This document shows, piece by piece, positions 46,901 through 59,800 of a stretch of DNA of 64,000 nucleotides. The notes under the pieces are model-generated. The model was not told the origin of the DNA. It searched no databases and was given only the letters and a program-made list of their open reading frames with translations. Every line of letters begins with the position of its first letter. Within the stretch, counting starts at the first letter, position 1. Source of the DNA: Chaetorhynchus papuensis (lineage: Eukaryota > Chordata > Aves > Passeriformes > Rhipiduridae); contig VWYX01000887.1 in the NCBI GenBank assembly GCA_013396525.1, positions 1 to 64,000 of the forward strand, written 5' to 3'. The position numbers and the translations under genes are program-made.

Positions 46901-49900
46901 CCCAAGCCTGCAGGCACAGAGGCTGGCAGCCACTTGCCCAGTCACAGCCACCTCAGTTGTGATGCCCTCAGGCTTTGTCCCTGGTTTGCTGCTGCTGCCT
47001 TTCCAAAAAAAGGCACAGCTCTCCTGAAGATCCAGCCTTGTGCAGATGTCTTGGATACATAGGATATCTAAAGTAGCTGTAGAAAGTTGTGTTTAAGCAT
47101 AATACTGAATACTCACTGGTACTTATCCACTCAAGGACTGTTCAGGCAACAGCAAGACAAAGCCTTTATACTTCAAGGAGGAAGACTTCTCACCTTCTTA
47201 GCTAGCTGTATTCTGCTGCCTTTGTGTGGAGAAATGCTCTCAAACAGAAACAGCAGCATGTAATAAACTCACAAGGAAGGTTCCCTCATGCATTCATTTA
47301 TATGTTCAGAAAGTCCTTTGGCCACGAGCACTGAGCACTGCAGAGCTCAGGAGTCTGGCTTACTGGGCACAGGGACATGCAAGACTGCAGATGGGGGGGA
47401 TGCTTATGCATACAGTGGTCAATCAGCAGCCATCCAGGCAGAGGTGGGCCATGTTTGTCACCAGTCAGTGCTTGGAGGGTTTCCAGCCCAAGTGACAAAG
47501 CATTAGAACATAGCAGCATGAGGGGAAGCTTCTGCTTGCTCACTGGTACACATAACTGAGAGCCAGGCTCTGTCCCTGGCTGATTACCTAGAGTCCCAGA
47601 TGGTGTCTCTTTGACTTGAATCTGGAAGACAATATCTGTGAAATCCCTGGGGCCCTTTTCAGACATCCACATGCTATCAAATAATCAACAAACCACTTAC
47701 ATAATCCTAAAGTGCTCCATTGTCCTGGCACCTTTGCCAAGAAAAGTCCCTCCCTCCTGTGAGCAGAGAGCAGCCACCTGAAGCTTTCAGGACCCTATTC
47801 TGCTAAGCAATGATTCAACCCTCAGACATCACGAGACTTAATTTTTGTGGATGCAAGCTACAGTAACTCTACTCTGCTTCCACCACCTCATCTGGAGGAG
47901 GGGGAGGTGTGAATTCATGACTTTTTACACAAAAAGTCAATAAAACGGTCTCTGTTGGCCACCATGGCATTATTCAACTTCCATGTTCCCAAAGGAGCTT
48001 AATGTCAGCAATGAAAATAAAAGGCAGGAGACAACTGCGAGGCTTTTGGCCAGTAAATTCACTCCAAATCCTTGAGTGAATAGATTTGAAGGCTTTTAAA
48101 TCCAAGAGGACTCACAAAATGCAATTTGGCCTTTGCACTTTCAACAATGAGCCATAAAAACTAACACCCTGGACCAGTTCTAGTCTCTGTTCATAGGAAT
48201 TTACCCATGCACCAGTAACTTTATTATAACTTCACAAAAGTCAATCAAGTGGTGAAGCTTCCACACTGAAATTATTAAAGAAAGGAACTTCTGTCATGCC
48301 AGACTGCAAACAAAGCTTAGGGGAACAGCTTCAAGCCTGGAAGAAGAAAGTTCCCAGTTATTCAGGGTAGCTCATATCTCCAGAGCCTGTTTTTAATCAT
48401 AACTCCTACAAGCTCGTTACATAGCTCATGCTTTACTACTTGGATAGTAGTTGCCAACTGGATGGAAACCTGACTTGGTATTTTCCAGTTGATGGAAAAG
48501 TTTTCTGAAGGATATTTGCTTGAGCAGCACAAGAGCTTAGCTTGAGCCTTCCTAGAAACGAAACACAGAAATTGTTGCTTCCATTAAATGCACTCACTCT
48601 CTTTAGACAGTGTGAGGTTCATGCCAATACCTTGCTGAACCCTCACAAACTGTATCAGGGCTGTTTTAGACACAGGTTGGAAAGATAATTGCTAAGAGTG
48701 GCATATTTTCTTGGAATGGCAGAACAGCCCTGCTACTCACTGGCTTTGTCTCTACTACTTGCCTCCTCAACTTGCACCAGCCCCCACATCCACCACACAC
48801 CTTCTTGGTGGTGGAGGCAAAGTCTTTGTGGTGTTGGTGGGCTCCTGGTGCTCTGGAATATGACTTGTGCCAGCATGTCCTGCAATACAGTGATATTTAC
48901 TGCTCAGCCTTGATGTGGCAAGACAGTTTTGTCTGCATCCCTGAGCAGCTTTGAGCTAGCTCAAAGCCTGGCATTTTTTTGTGGAGTCCCTTTGGCACAG
49001 CTGATTGCACAAGCAGATCCAGATACTTCTGAAGTAGAACTTGTTTATAACAAAACACCAAATTGAATTTCAATTTGAATCTTAAAAAAAGATAGAAAAT
49101 AAAGATAGATCGCTGTCATCCCCCCTCATGGTTTCATTCTTACTTCGTTCTTCAGCTGTATCTGAACCACAATGAACTAATTTCAGCCCCTGCCTCAATG
49201 TGGGCCAACATGCACTGTATTTAATTGATACCAATAGAACCAAGGTCTCAGAAATAGGATTTGGCTTAAGGTTAGAGTGTTGAAGAAAAGAACCCTCTTT
49301 TCAGCTGCAATATGGTATCTTGAGTGCTGATGGCAGAGAAAGCAAGCATGACATGTCAGAGCAGAGGAGACAGAAAACATGGCATGTTTCTCTCCTCTTG
49401 TGCTTCTGTAGCCACACTGCAATGAATAGAACAGCTGGCTGATTTCTCCATAGCAGTTTGACAATCCTATCAAAGGGGATTTCTCTGCATAGCTATGTAA
49501 GGGATGAAGAGACAGAGTAATTTGTCATGGATGTCCCAAGCTGAGTAAGTTTTGGTCCTATTTTCCTGTTCTGAATAGTGAGCACAATCCAGTGAACAGG
49601 GCATATATTCTGCTAACACTGAACCTCTTAAAAATCTTATATGATTGTGTGACATGAAGCAGAAAAAATATTCTTGCAAAGATAAAAGCTGGTCAGATAA
49701 GCTTGTATATTGCACTAAAATAAGTAGTGCTTCTAGTCTCAATCTCCAGATACTTCCAAGGCTGAAGAACTGAAGACTATCTGGTTCATTAGTGGAATGT
49801 CTGTTCAGCTTGAATCTAATACTTGATAGTGCTGGGGCCAAGAACTCTGAGCCAGAATAAATACATTAGATTTGGTGCTTCTCTCATTCTTGACGTATGG

Positions 49901-50599
49901 CCCTGGTTTGTGAAACACTTAGTTGCTCAAAGAATGAAATGTTGAATCACCAAAAGTGAGAGTCGTAACATGGAGGGAGAGTGAGAAGTGTTGTCTTTGT
50001 CACAGGTGAGAAGGCAGGAGAAAAGCAGCATTCCTCAGCTTTATTTTTTTTATGGCCAAAACAAGTAAAGTCTGTCAGATTCTTCTGGCTCTCTGATCAT
50101 GCCTGAGGTGCTTGGGTGTGATGACAAAAAGTATTAATCATGATCACAGTGTCATTTGTCCTGTAGTTATAGCTGGGTTTTGTACTTGGATAATGCGTGT
50201 CTCAACAGGGAAGTTTGGGCATTCTTCAGAGACGCAGCAGGAAAGAGGAGAAAGATCTCGCCTTGTCTTGTCTGGTTCAGCTGAATCACAGTCCCAGCAA
50301 TCACAGGATACACGAGTTTTTTCCTCAACAGGGAGGAAGAGAGGACAAGAGAGAGGAGAAAGAAGGAGAGACGACAGAAAGAAGGAAAGAAACAGAGCTC
50401 TGTTCAGGAGAACAGCTCTGTGAAAGGCCTTGCCATCCACTTGCTCTCCATCCCTTTGTGTTGCCCTAGGAGGTGTTCCCTGGCAGCACAGGACCTGCCA
50501 ACGGCAGGGAAACTCCACACTGACTTCAGCAGAGGGTAAAAAGTGTTTCAGTCCTAACCAAAGCACTGCTGGGTTTTCAATTAAAAACACCCCCAAACG

Positions 50600-50881
50600 G
50601 CTGTGAGTTATGCCCAATAAGTTTAATAACTGAGGAAACCATAGCAAGTGACAACTACAAAATACAAAGCAGACATGAAAATTGATGGCATAAAAGTGGG
50701 AAGGAATAGTGTCTGAAATGAAAAATGAAAGCAAAATACACTTAACAGAGGATCTGGGTTCAGATATAACACACACGGTCACATACAACACTGCATTAGT
50801 AACAGCACACACAGATACTCGTTATACTGGGGGTTTTCACAGTTCTCCACTTCATCCCAGATGACAAGTAAATTGATGTTT
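50600..50881 (-). other. CRABP1: CRABP1 3'UTR with poly(A) signal
   Basis: The region follows the TAA at 50884-50882. An ATTAAA signal lies on the minus strand at 50627-50622 in the context GTTATTAAACTTATTGGG, and cleavage is expected near 50600-50610. The resulting UTR of about 280 nt fits the short CRABP1 mRNA of vertebrates. An open frame of 222 codons (50144-50812) overlaps it but lacks any domain. Confidence 0.75.
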
Positions 50882-53800
50882 TTACTCTCTTACATAAATT
50901 CTTGTGCACACAACATCATCAGCACCAAAGGTCTGGAAAAGAAATAAAAATCAATCAGAAGAGGTAGAACCAGCAAACATTTAACACCATTTCAAAGTGT
51001 TTTTACTAAAGTAATTCGTTCTACAGCAGAAATACTTTTTATGTCTTTTGACAGATGAGAGTAAAGAAAGAAGACATTTAGAAAGAGGAATGCAACATAA
51101 ATGACCTGTTTTTCAAGGCAGGATGGATTTTGTCAGAATGATAAATGATGCATAAATTCTCTTTTTCTGTAGTTTCCTGGCATGAATTGATAAATAAACA
51201 TGAGAAAAGAAAATGAGTTTGCAATGTACTGTTGTTATATTTAGAAAGAGTTGCAGCACTTTGAACTAGAAATGCCGAGGGTGGAATTCAGATGGCATGT
51301 TCCAAAGGTATTCTTTGATATTTGCAGATATAAATCCAAGCAGGCAAATGAAGTCAGTGGAGGAAAGAGGAAGACCAGGAGAATGTACACCTATAAACAA
51401 AATGCTGCTGCAAGCTGCTGACACCCCATGCTGGCATACCAAATCCTCTCTTCCAGGCTGGACAGTGGGCAGTGTCAATGACAACCTTCTTTCAGGACAC
51501 TGTGACCTTAACCAGTGAGTTTGTTAACGTTGATAAGGATCTGTAATGCTGTACAGATTACCAGGACAAGTAGGCAGGACAGTGATTGTGGCAGCTGTCT
51601 GAGAAAGCCATCTGAATCCCAAAGTGTTTGCATGTAATTTCAGGTCTGGCAGGCTAAAATTTAAGCAATTAAACAGGAAGGAAACAATGGGGGCAAGAGT
51701 GAAGAAATAGAGACTGCAAAAAACTTCATGTTCAGCTACCCCGACAGACGGTTTTGAGCTCAGCACTAACAAGCTCTGAGGTGGGATGTCTGGTTGTGGT
51801 CACTGCCAAGGTCTCACTGAAAAGCACACATTAAGAACTACCCCAGTGTGTTATGAAAATTCAGCTGGGCTATTTGTTTTAATGCTTTCTACACCTGTTT
51901 TGGCCAACACTTTGAAAGGACTTGGCTTAAAAACTGACTCTGGCTTATATTCTGTTCACTTTGTTGGGGAGACAAGTCTGTTACTATTTTGGAGATACAG
52001 ACTTTGTTTTTATGCATATCACTATCACATCAGTGCTTAATATACATTTTTAGCTTATACATGAATACATCTGAAAATTAACATTAAAGGATATGGATAG
52101 TTCTCTACTGTCCACAGCACCAGCTGCAAATACCCTTATTATGGCTTCCTTCAACATTTCCAAAGTATCCACAAAGGCAAAATTATTTCAGCAGGAGCTT
52201 TGCCAGAGAAAGGAAGTAAGAGTCAAGGCTATGCAGGGCTCGAGGTTGTCTGTGGAGACGGTAAGGTCCCTGCGACAGTGATTGTCTTTCACATTCAGGC
52301 GCTGCTAAGCACAGTGAGGTTTGGGTCCCCTGCTGCTACTTCAACACAAATCATAAACAGTAGTAAAACAGTCCCTGTGTAGTGTTCTTCCAGAGCTGGC
52401 ACAGCCCCAGTCTGACAGTTGGAGCTGCACAGCCTTGCAGCCACATCTTGTGATGTGAGTGGGTGCCACATCAGCCAATTCTAATGAGAAAGACTGCAGC
52501 AGCCATTTGCCAAAACTCATGTAACCTCCCTGATAAATTTATGTCTGTTCTTTCAGGCAAGTTGAGAGAGAAACTCCTTCCCCTAAAGCTGTGCAACAGC
52601 AGTTATTCTCGAAGCAGATCAGCAGTTGTATTGAGAAGGAACACTGCAGGGAAGAGTAGATTGAAATAGATGTGATTCATACTGCAAGGGAGCCGCTGTA
52701 GATCGGAGCATCTAAAATTGCTGTGTCCAGTTCTAAGACTGTGTTCCTGGGCAGAGCTTGTTCCTAAGCTATCAGTGTAGTCTGACTGGCAGCTTCCTTG
52801 GAAAATTCATAGGTGGGAGTGTGGAAATAAAGATAAAAATTTGTGGAGAAAGCAAAGAGACATAGGACTTTCTGGGAAAGGTCAGTAGTATGGGTGAGTA
52901 CCAGCACCACAGACTGACTGCTGTGCACTCAGAGTCACAGTTCATGCTTGTGACACAGGTCACAGGCTCCTTGATTTGTACTTCTAACATCCAGATCCAG
53001 CTAGACTTCTGGACTTTTGAAAATTTCAGGCAAAGGACTGCATTCAAGTTACTCTAGACAAAAATCAAGTGCAGGAAACATGGACATAGTCAGGGAACCC
53101 AAATAAAAAAAATCAGTTGCTACACACAAGGACTCCACAACACACCAGTCCCACAGTCTGGAAAACCACTATAATTTAACACAATAATGTCTTTAAAGCT
53201 AGATTGTAAAGAGATAGAAATCATGCAAAGCACAATTACAATTATTCTGGAGCACCATGTAACCACTGGGCACTTCTCAAACAACCAAGACATCCCTTCC
53301 TTGAAGACCCAGCTTAGGTTATGTGGCCTCTGACCTGTTTCAGGAATAAGCTGCATTTTTTAGCACTTAGATTTCATACCTTATACACATGCAGATGATT
53401 AACAACGTAATTGAAGCACATAAATAAAGAGCTTTATTGTCACAGTTATGTACAGGTTTAAATGTGGACTTACACAAAAGGTGTTTCCCTATGTTATTGC
53501 AACTTACTATCCCTGTTGATAAAACACCACTCACTGTTGCTAAAGAAAGCAAAGAGGAACATGTTCAGCCTTGCTGCATTCTTCTTCTTGTGGTAACTCA
53601 CAGAAATGTCTAATGTACAGCTGGGCCCAAGGTCAGGGGAGGATCCAAATTAAAAGGCTGTTATTCCTCTCTCCTTCACACTTAATTCTTTGTATTCAGT
53701 GGTAGATAAGCAGTTCAGTGTCTGTGGTTCTAATTCTAGACTCAAAAGAAGTGATAGTTTCTGTTACAATAAGCAGACTTTAAAGATTTCCATGACCCAA

Positions 53801-56800
53801 AGCAGCAGAACTTCCAAATGAAAAGAAAAGACAGTGGGCAATCCTGGTTATTTGGTGGTGAAGTTCCATCAGAACAACTAAAAAAAAGTGCAATGCTACC
53901 AAACTGTAATTCAAATGTAATGAGAAGATGCAGGATTTTCAAACACCACCTTCTCATCGGCTTGGAAAGGTTCCACTTATCTCATAAAGTGCTACAAGGC
54001 AAGGCTGGTATCTAAATCTAAAATAGGATTTTAAATGTGCAATGACTGCAAATTACAGAATTGTTTTCTTCACTCAGCTTGTCATAATCTGTAGCTAAGA
54101 GTCCAAAAGCACACTGCAAACAAAGCCCTGTGCAGGGGGATAATCCAATAAATTGACCTCTTTCAGTTCACTCAAAATCTGATGACCACTGACATCATGA
54201 GAGATTAAAAGAGAATTACAGGGCAGTAATATATTTCTGTAGAAGCAAATCTGCTTTTTGAAGGTTTTCTTTATAAACATCTGCTGAGGAGCCTTTGAGG
54301 TAAGTGGAGCACACAGTATAATTGAGTGTCATTGAAACAAACACCTGGGAAAGATCACGTCTGCCAGTGTATGCCAAAATCCCTTATCTGCTCATGACTG
54401 ATCAAAATGCAGAGGCAACTTACAAAGGGAAGACAGAATCCATCAGCAGCCAATGGAGAAAAGAAGGTATTACTTAAATGAGTCCTCAGAAAAGGCTTTG
54501 TCCATGTGCAAACTTCCATGTTATCTAGAATAAAGCTATACATCCTCACAACAAAGGTATGTTGCCTATTTCCATTCTCCTCCCAACTCCCATATTTTAG
54601 GAAAGAGGTTGATCCTTATGAGGCCATAGTCACTGAACGTGCTGCCCCCACTTTCAAACTTGGATAATAATAGCAAATAACCCAATACACAACCTCACTT
54701 TCCTCAGAATATCAATTGACAGGACCATGCAAAATTAGGTTATTTCTCAAGGAGCCTAAATGTCGGTATTTGTGTTTGAGCACTGCTGAATTATACAGTT
54801 TCCCCAAAGTCATGCAGCAAATGAATGACAGAGATCTGAGACAATGGCATCTTCCAGTTATAGTGTAAAGCCAGTGCACAGAGGACATCTAAGCTACAAG
54901 CGATATTACAAAAGGCTACGTTCAGGATTGGGTGCAGCCAAAATGCAAATGGCTTTGGCTTCTTTCTCTGTTTGGGATGTGATCCAGACTAGGCTGTAGC
55001 AGTGAGCAGGGGCTGTAGATCCCTACACCCCCTTGTAAATCTGCTCATGGCAAAGAGTAAATGAAAGCATTAGGCCCATGCAACACACACATGTGCATTA
55101 TTACAGGCTCCTGCGCTTCTATCAAGGCTGCTCTAATGAGGACAGCAGCAACCCCCTCATTCTGAGCTTGATATGAGTAGACCCTCCTTTTGATAACTGA
55201 TTTAATATAAGAACACTCTCCAAAAGTTATAGAAAAGTTCAACACTTAGGTAGTTTAACACTGTTTGATACAAGGCTTAGGCACTTAGGCACATCACACA
55301 TTTCAGCATTCCACTGCAAAATCTCTTTCCAAATCTGCATTGACCCTTCTCACCTACTATGTTTAATTTTAGGAGTCAGCAAAATCATTTAAAAAATGTT
55401 CACTCGCTCATCTAGGCTCCATAGTTCACCAGTTTTAATCAACGATGGCATGATTTTTCTGAGGAGGGAATGAAGAATAGAAACCATGCTTGAACCCCCA
55501 CCAATGTTCTGATCTTTGACCCTTGCTACGATTGATTCTGAGAACCCCTGTGTGATACGTGAACTGTGTAAAATGTGGTCAGAGGCTGTTTTTAAAGCCC
55601 CTCTTTAGTAATCATCCACATTAAAATGTTTGTGTGTTATAGATTAAACTTAAATCTATAGAGGCATGAGCAGCTGTGAAAGCAGCAATGCGCCCAAAGT
55701 TTGCATATAAATGTGTCTCATTTGAATAGCCAATATTTGTAAGCAGCATCCTTTAACTTTGCAAAGAGCAGACCTTTTGTTCTTCTGACTTACATAAGTG
55801 ATTGATAGCTCATTAATGTCCCTGACAAAAACACACAGCAACAACAAAAACGTTACGAGTATAACAAAGGGAAGGAAAGGCACTTAATTCCAGATAATAA
55901 TTTTCAGACAAGTAAAGGAAATACATATTTTTGTCTTATATTCTGATCTTGATTGCTCAAATGCTAACCCAAGTATAGTTTATGAATGTAGAGATGCAAA
56001 TACAGATATTGTGACTCTCTGTATGCATTACAATCCTAAAGTACAATATAAAGATACAGTCAAGACAAATAAATGTGGACTTTAGTGGGGAACTACCCTT
56101 TCTACCCTCCCTTGCTTGCACATTCTATGTAATTTTTATCTACATTGTTCAGTAATTCTAAAAATGCAGCACTGAAATCCCAGCAAGCGCATCAGATGAG
56201 ATTAGAATAAACAGCTCTGATAAAAGAAGTTGCAATGTTCTAGTTTTAGATCAAAGATCTAGTTTTCAGACCATCTTTTTTCCAAAGCAGAACTTGATCC
56301 TCCTTCCCTTCCTTGGCTGAAAGAACTCTTTTTCTAACAGGATTTTAGACCTACAACTGTCATTGTATGAGCCAAATATTTATCTACTAATAAGAGCAAT
56401 TTCATTCTACATGCTGCAAGGAGTTAAGGAGAAGTGAAGGCAACTGAAGGAAAAGAAAACCTTTGCTAACTAAATAGTGTGTTCTCAGCATCTGTGTACC
56501 AGAGGACATGATGTGACTTGGAAGTCCATCATTTTACTCAAGGAAATATCTTTGAAGAACATAAGGAATTCTTCTGCCAGGATGCAAGAAAGATTGATAA
56601 TTAAACAGTAATGTGGTTTCTATTTTAGCTCTGTGGTAGTCGTGGCAATTAAACACTGAGTTTTTTTTTATTATATGGGATAATAAATGCATTTTATTTA
56701 ATATTCTGTGTTGGAGAGAAAAATATATTCTTACGCTAGGAAAATATCATAAACAAATGGATCCCCTAAGTAATGCAACATATTAGATCAAAATTATGTG

Positions 56801-59800
56801 GCAAAGCTCCAACATTTATGCAGCCAATACTAACAGAGTAAAACTAATTCCTTACCCCCTGCCTGTTACCCCAAGCCTTTCTTCAATTCATGCCTCAGTC
56901 TCACTCAGTTTAGATTCTTTCTTGCAACTTCTTTCAAACAGGGTATGACTTTACTTGGTTTCTTCTGCAAATGCTTGTAATAGCAAAGAAAGAGTGTCAA
57001 GAGTTAAAAGATCTTTGGATAGAGAAACAGAAGCAGAGCCTTACTGAAGCACATCAGAGAGACTAAAGGAACAGAAAATATTTCTTAGGTAAGTAGGGAG
57101 ATTTGAGAAGTGTGAAGATGGGAATTGTTAAATATTTGAAGCAATATGGGCAGCAAAACTGAATGAGAATTAATTTCAGGTCCTAAAGATCCCTAAGAAA
57201 GCTCTGAGGGTGGAAGAAAAAAGAAAGGAGAAGACAGACGTCTTTTCTCATTGTGATCTTGGTTTTGAAGAAGTAAGATGTAAATGGGGGTTTGCAGACT
57301 CAGATCCAAGGAAATTTGCCAAGCATAAAATAAAATAATCTAAGTTGAATCTTTGTTCACTGGAGTGATGAAAAGCTCAAACACAGTGGAGAGGCAAGAA
57401 ATCAAAAGAGTCTTTTCACTAAGGGCTCTTGTTCCTACCTTGTTCCCTTTTATAGCTGCTGAACACACCTCAGCCAATCCCTTCAAATAGTTTAGCTTCT
57501 AAAGACCAATTGTCTGCAGGAATGTTCTGGGGCTTTAAAATTAGGGACCACAGACAAGAAAATGTAGCTTATCCTCTTCTGCCTCTCTCCAAACAGTAGA
57601 ACCTTTTGTTGCCTCCCAGAAGGGTTAATTTTGGCCATATCGGCTTCTACAAAGGACCAGAGATCTCACACCACCATAACTCCCAGAAACACCTCATTGC
57701 TGAGATTTTGGCTGTCAGATCTTGAACGTGAACCCATGTATTTAAAAGATCTGTACATTCAGTCCCATCAGATGTCATGAGGGCTTGAAAATACTTGTCC
57801 TGAGGACCACCTATTGTCATAAAACTTAATAAAGCAAAAGAGGCCACTATGCTCAAAAAATAGGTAGGAGAATGAAACTATAGATCACATTGAATAGTAA
57901 AAAACCCAGAGAGAATGATCCCAATGGATCACTTGAAAACAAATCCCTTATTTTCATAATGGCCACAGTAAAATCACACATTGCAACCAATGAACGTAAT
58001 TCCAGATTGCCAGAGATGGGAAGGGGATCAGGGTGAGGAAATGGAAACCAGAAGAGAGTTAACAAAGCCTTTGCATATAAATCAGGATCATTTGAGATAA
58101 GAGTAGGGAGATGAAATCATCATAGCATCAGGTGCTGGACTGCTAGCAAAACAGTACATGCCATGCTGGTTTTTCTAGCTTAGGAGGGAAATTGATAAAT
58201 TGGACAGGGTTAAAAAAGCACTCAAATAATGATACAGTGAAAGCTTTCTTTACATTGAAAGGCTCAAGGTCTTCCAGTGGTTTAGCTTAACAACCAGAAA
58301 GTTCTTCTAAGAGGTGGCTTGATCAGTGGTGTTAAGAGAAGTATTTGCAATAACAAATTTTAGGCATATTATTTAGGTTCTTTTATACACAATATGTAAT
58401 GACTGGAAGTTGAATCTACACATAAAATTAAAAGTAATGTGTGTATTTTAATGGCAAGGAAATTAGCCATTAAATCAACTTATCAAAAGTTCTGAGTTCC
58501 TACAAATGGAAATATTTTAATAAGAAGCAAGTTGTTCTAATTTATATCCTAATTGGAAAAATAATTAATCCAGAAAAGTTCAACAGACTGTATTAAACAA
58601 GCAAAAAGGTTAGATGGCTTTAAATCTTTGAATCACTCTGGTTTCTTATCCAGCTTCATTATCCTTCCCCAGCAGGGCAGGTTCACATTGCTGCTTGCAG
58701 GAGGCAATTGTATTATGAGCAGCTTTCTTGCTTTGCTCGGAGCAGTGCAGTTCATTTAACAGCTGCCTCATTAGCTTGTTGCTTAAATAATAAGTTACAG
58801 AAATGTATTGTTAGAAAGCTGGAAAAGTTATAGTTGAGGATACATTTTGTCCACTGCATTACCTATAAAGATGCAAAGCAGAGATCAAAGTACTTTGCCT
58901 CCTAAAGTTTTGTGATAATATAAAGAATTCCAGTGGTTGAGTCAAAAGAAATTATGCAGCAGTGGAGTATTCATTCACTAGAAACCAGTGTGATTTCACT
59001 AACAGCATACATGTCCTCATAAGGGGTGGGTGAACAGTTCCAAGATGTCTGGGATAATATTAACACCTTAAAAGCTTTTTTTGTTTATACTTGGTTAGGT
59101 TTGGGTCCTGTTTTTGTTTCAGATGCAATCTTGAAAACAGAACTCCATCTGCTTTAGAGAAACACTGGGGGGCTGTTTGTTTTTAAAGTGGAGAGGTTTA
59201 GTTAGTGTGATAGTTCGAAATAAAACCTCCCTGCTTTGATGTTTTCTTACCCACCACTCCAGGAGCCTGTCTTCCACGTCCCAACTGATGAGGCGTAACA
59301 GTCTAATCAACTATTTATCCGGAATTCACTAGTAAGAACATGTGCAATGAAATGATTCTGAACTCGAGCTGAACTGTGCTACTGTGTCTTTACTCAGGTC
59401 TGGATACTGGTAAATTAATGTGGAGTGACTACTGAGGAAAGATTCAGTGAAGAGAACTCTAACAGAAGTAAGTATAACCTGAATAAAATAGCCGTGCGTG
59501 ACTGATGGCAGGCACGGCGAGGCAGTTGCAGAGGTGCTGCTCAGAATGCCCACAGTTACCCTGCTGCCAGATGGAAGGTCACACACAACTGGGGCGATGT
59601 CGGCTGACAGCAAATGTGCAAATCTCTGTATTTCTAAGAAACACATGAAGGCAATTCAGAATCTCACTCGGAGGTGATTAGGGAATTGGGGAAGGTGGCA
59701 GAGATAGGGGAGGAAATTACATATTTTTCATAAACAGGAGAGATTAAAGCATGCTAACAACACGCATATCTTTCCTGCTATATACCATGTGATCGTGGAT

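Larger units (their letters stand above)
31096..50600. other. Intergenic region between IREB2 and CRABP1, no supported gene
   Basis: About 19.5 kb of moderately AT-rich, low-repeat DNA. Open frames are short or lack domains and splice context. Recognisable structure is limited to the 97-bp tandem duplication (35121), a poly-T run (33830), a GGA repeat (37243), a perfect hairpin (35846), and an AT-rich homeodomain-motif cluster (about 43700-43930). Human has no gene in the corresponding interval that I can recall. Distal enhancers of CRABP1 or IREB2 could lie here but cannot be shown without alignment. Confidence 0.7.

Noticed and set aside
50144..50812. 222-codon minus-strand open frame
   Set aside because: It overlaps the CRABP1 3'UTR, runs past the poly(A) signal, has no domain, and its composition follows the local pyrimidine-rich sequence. 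A chance frame is the better explanation.
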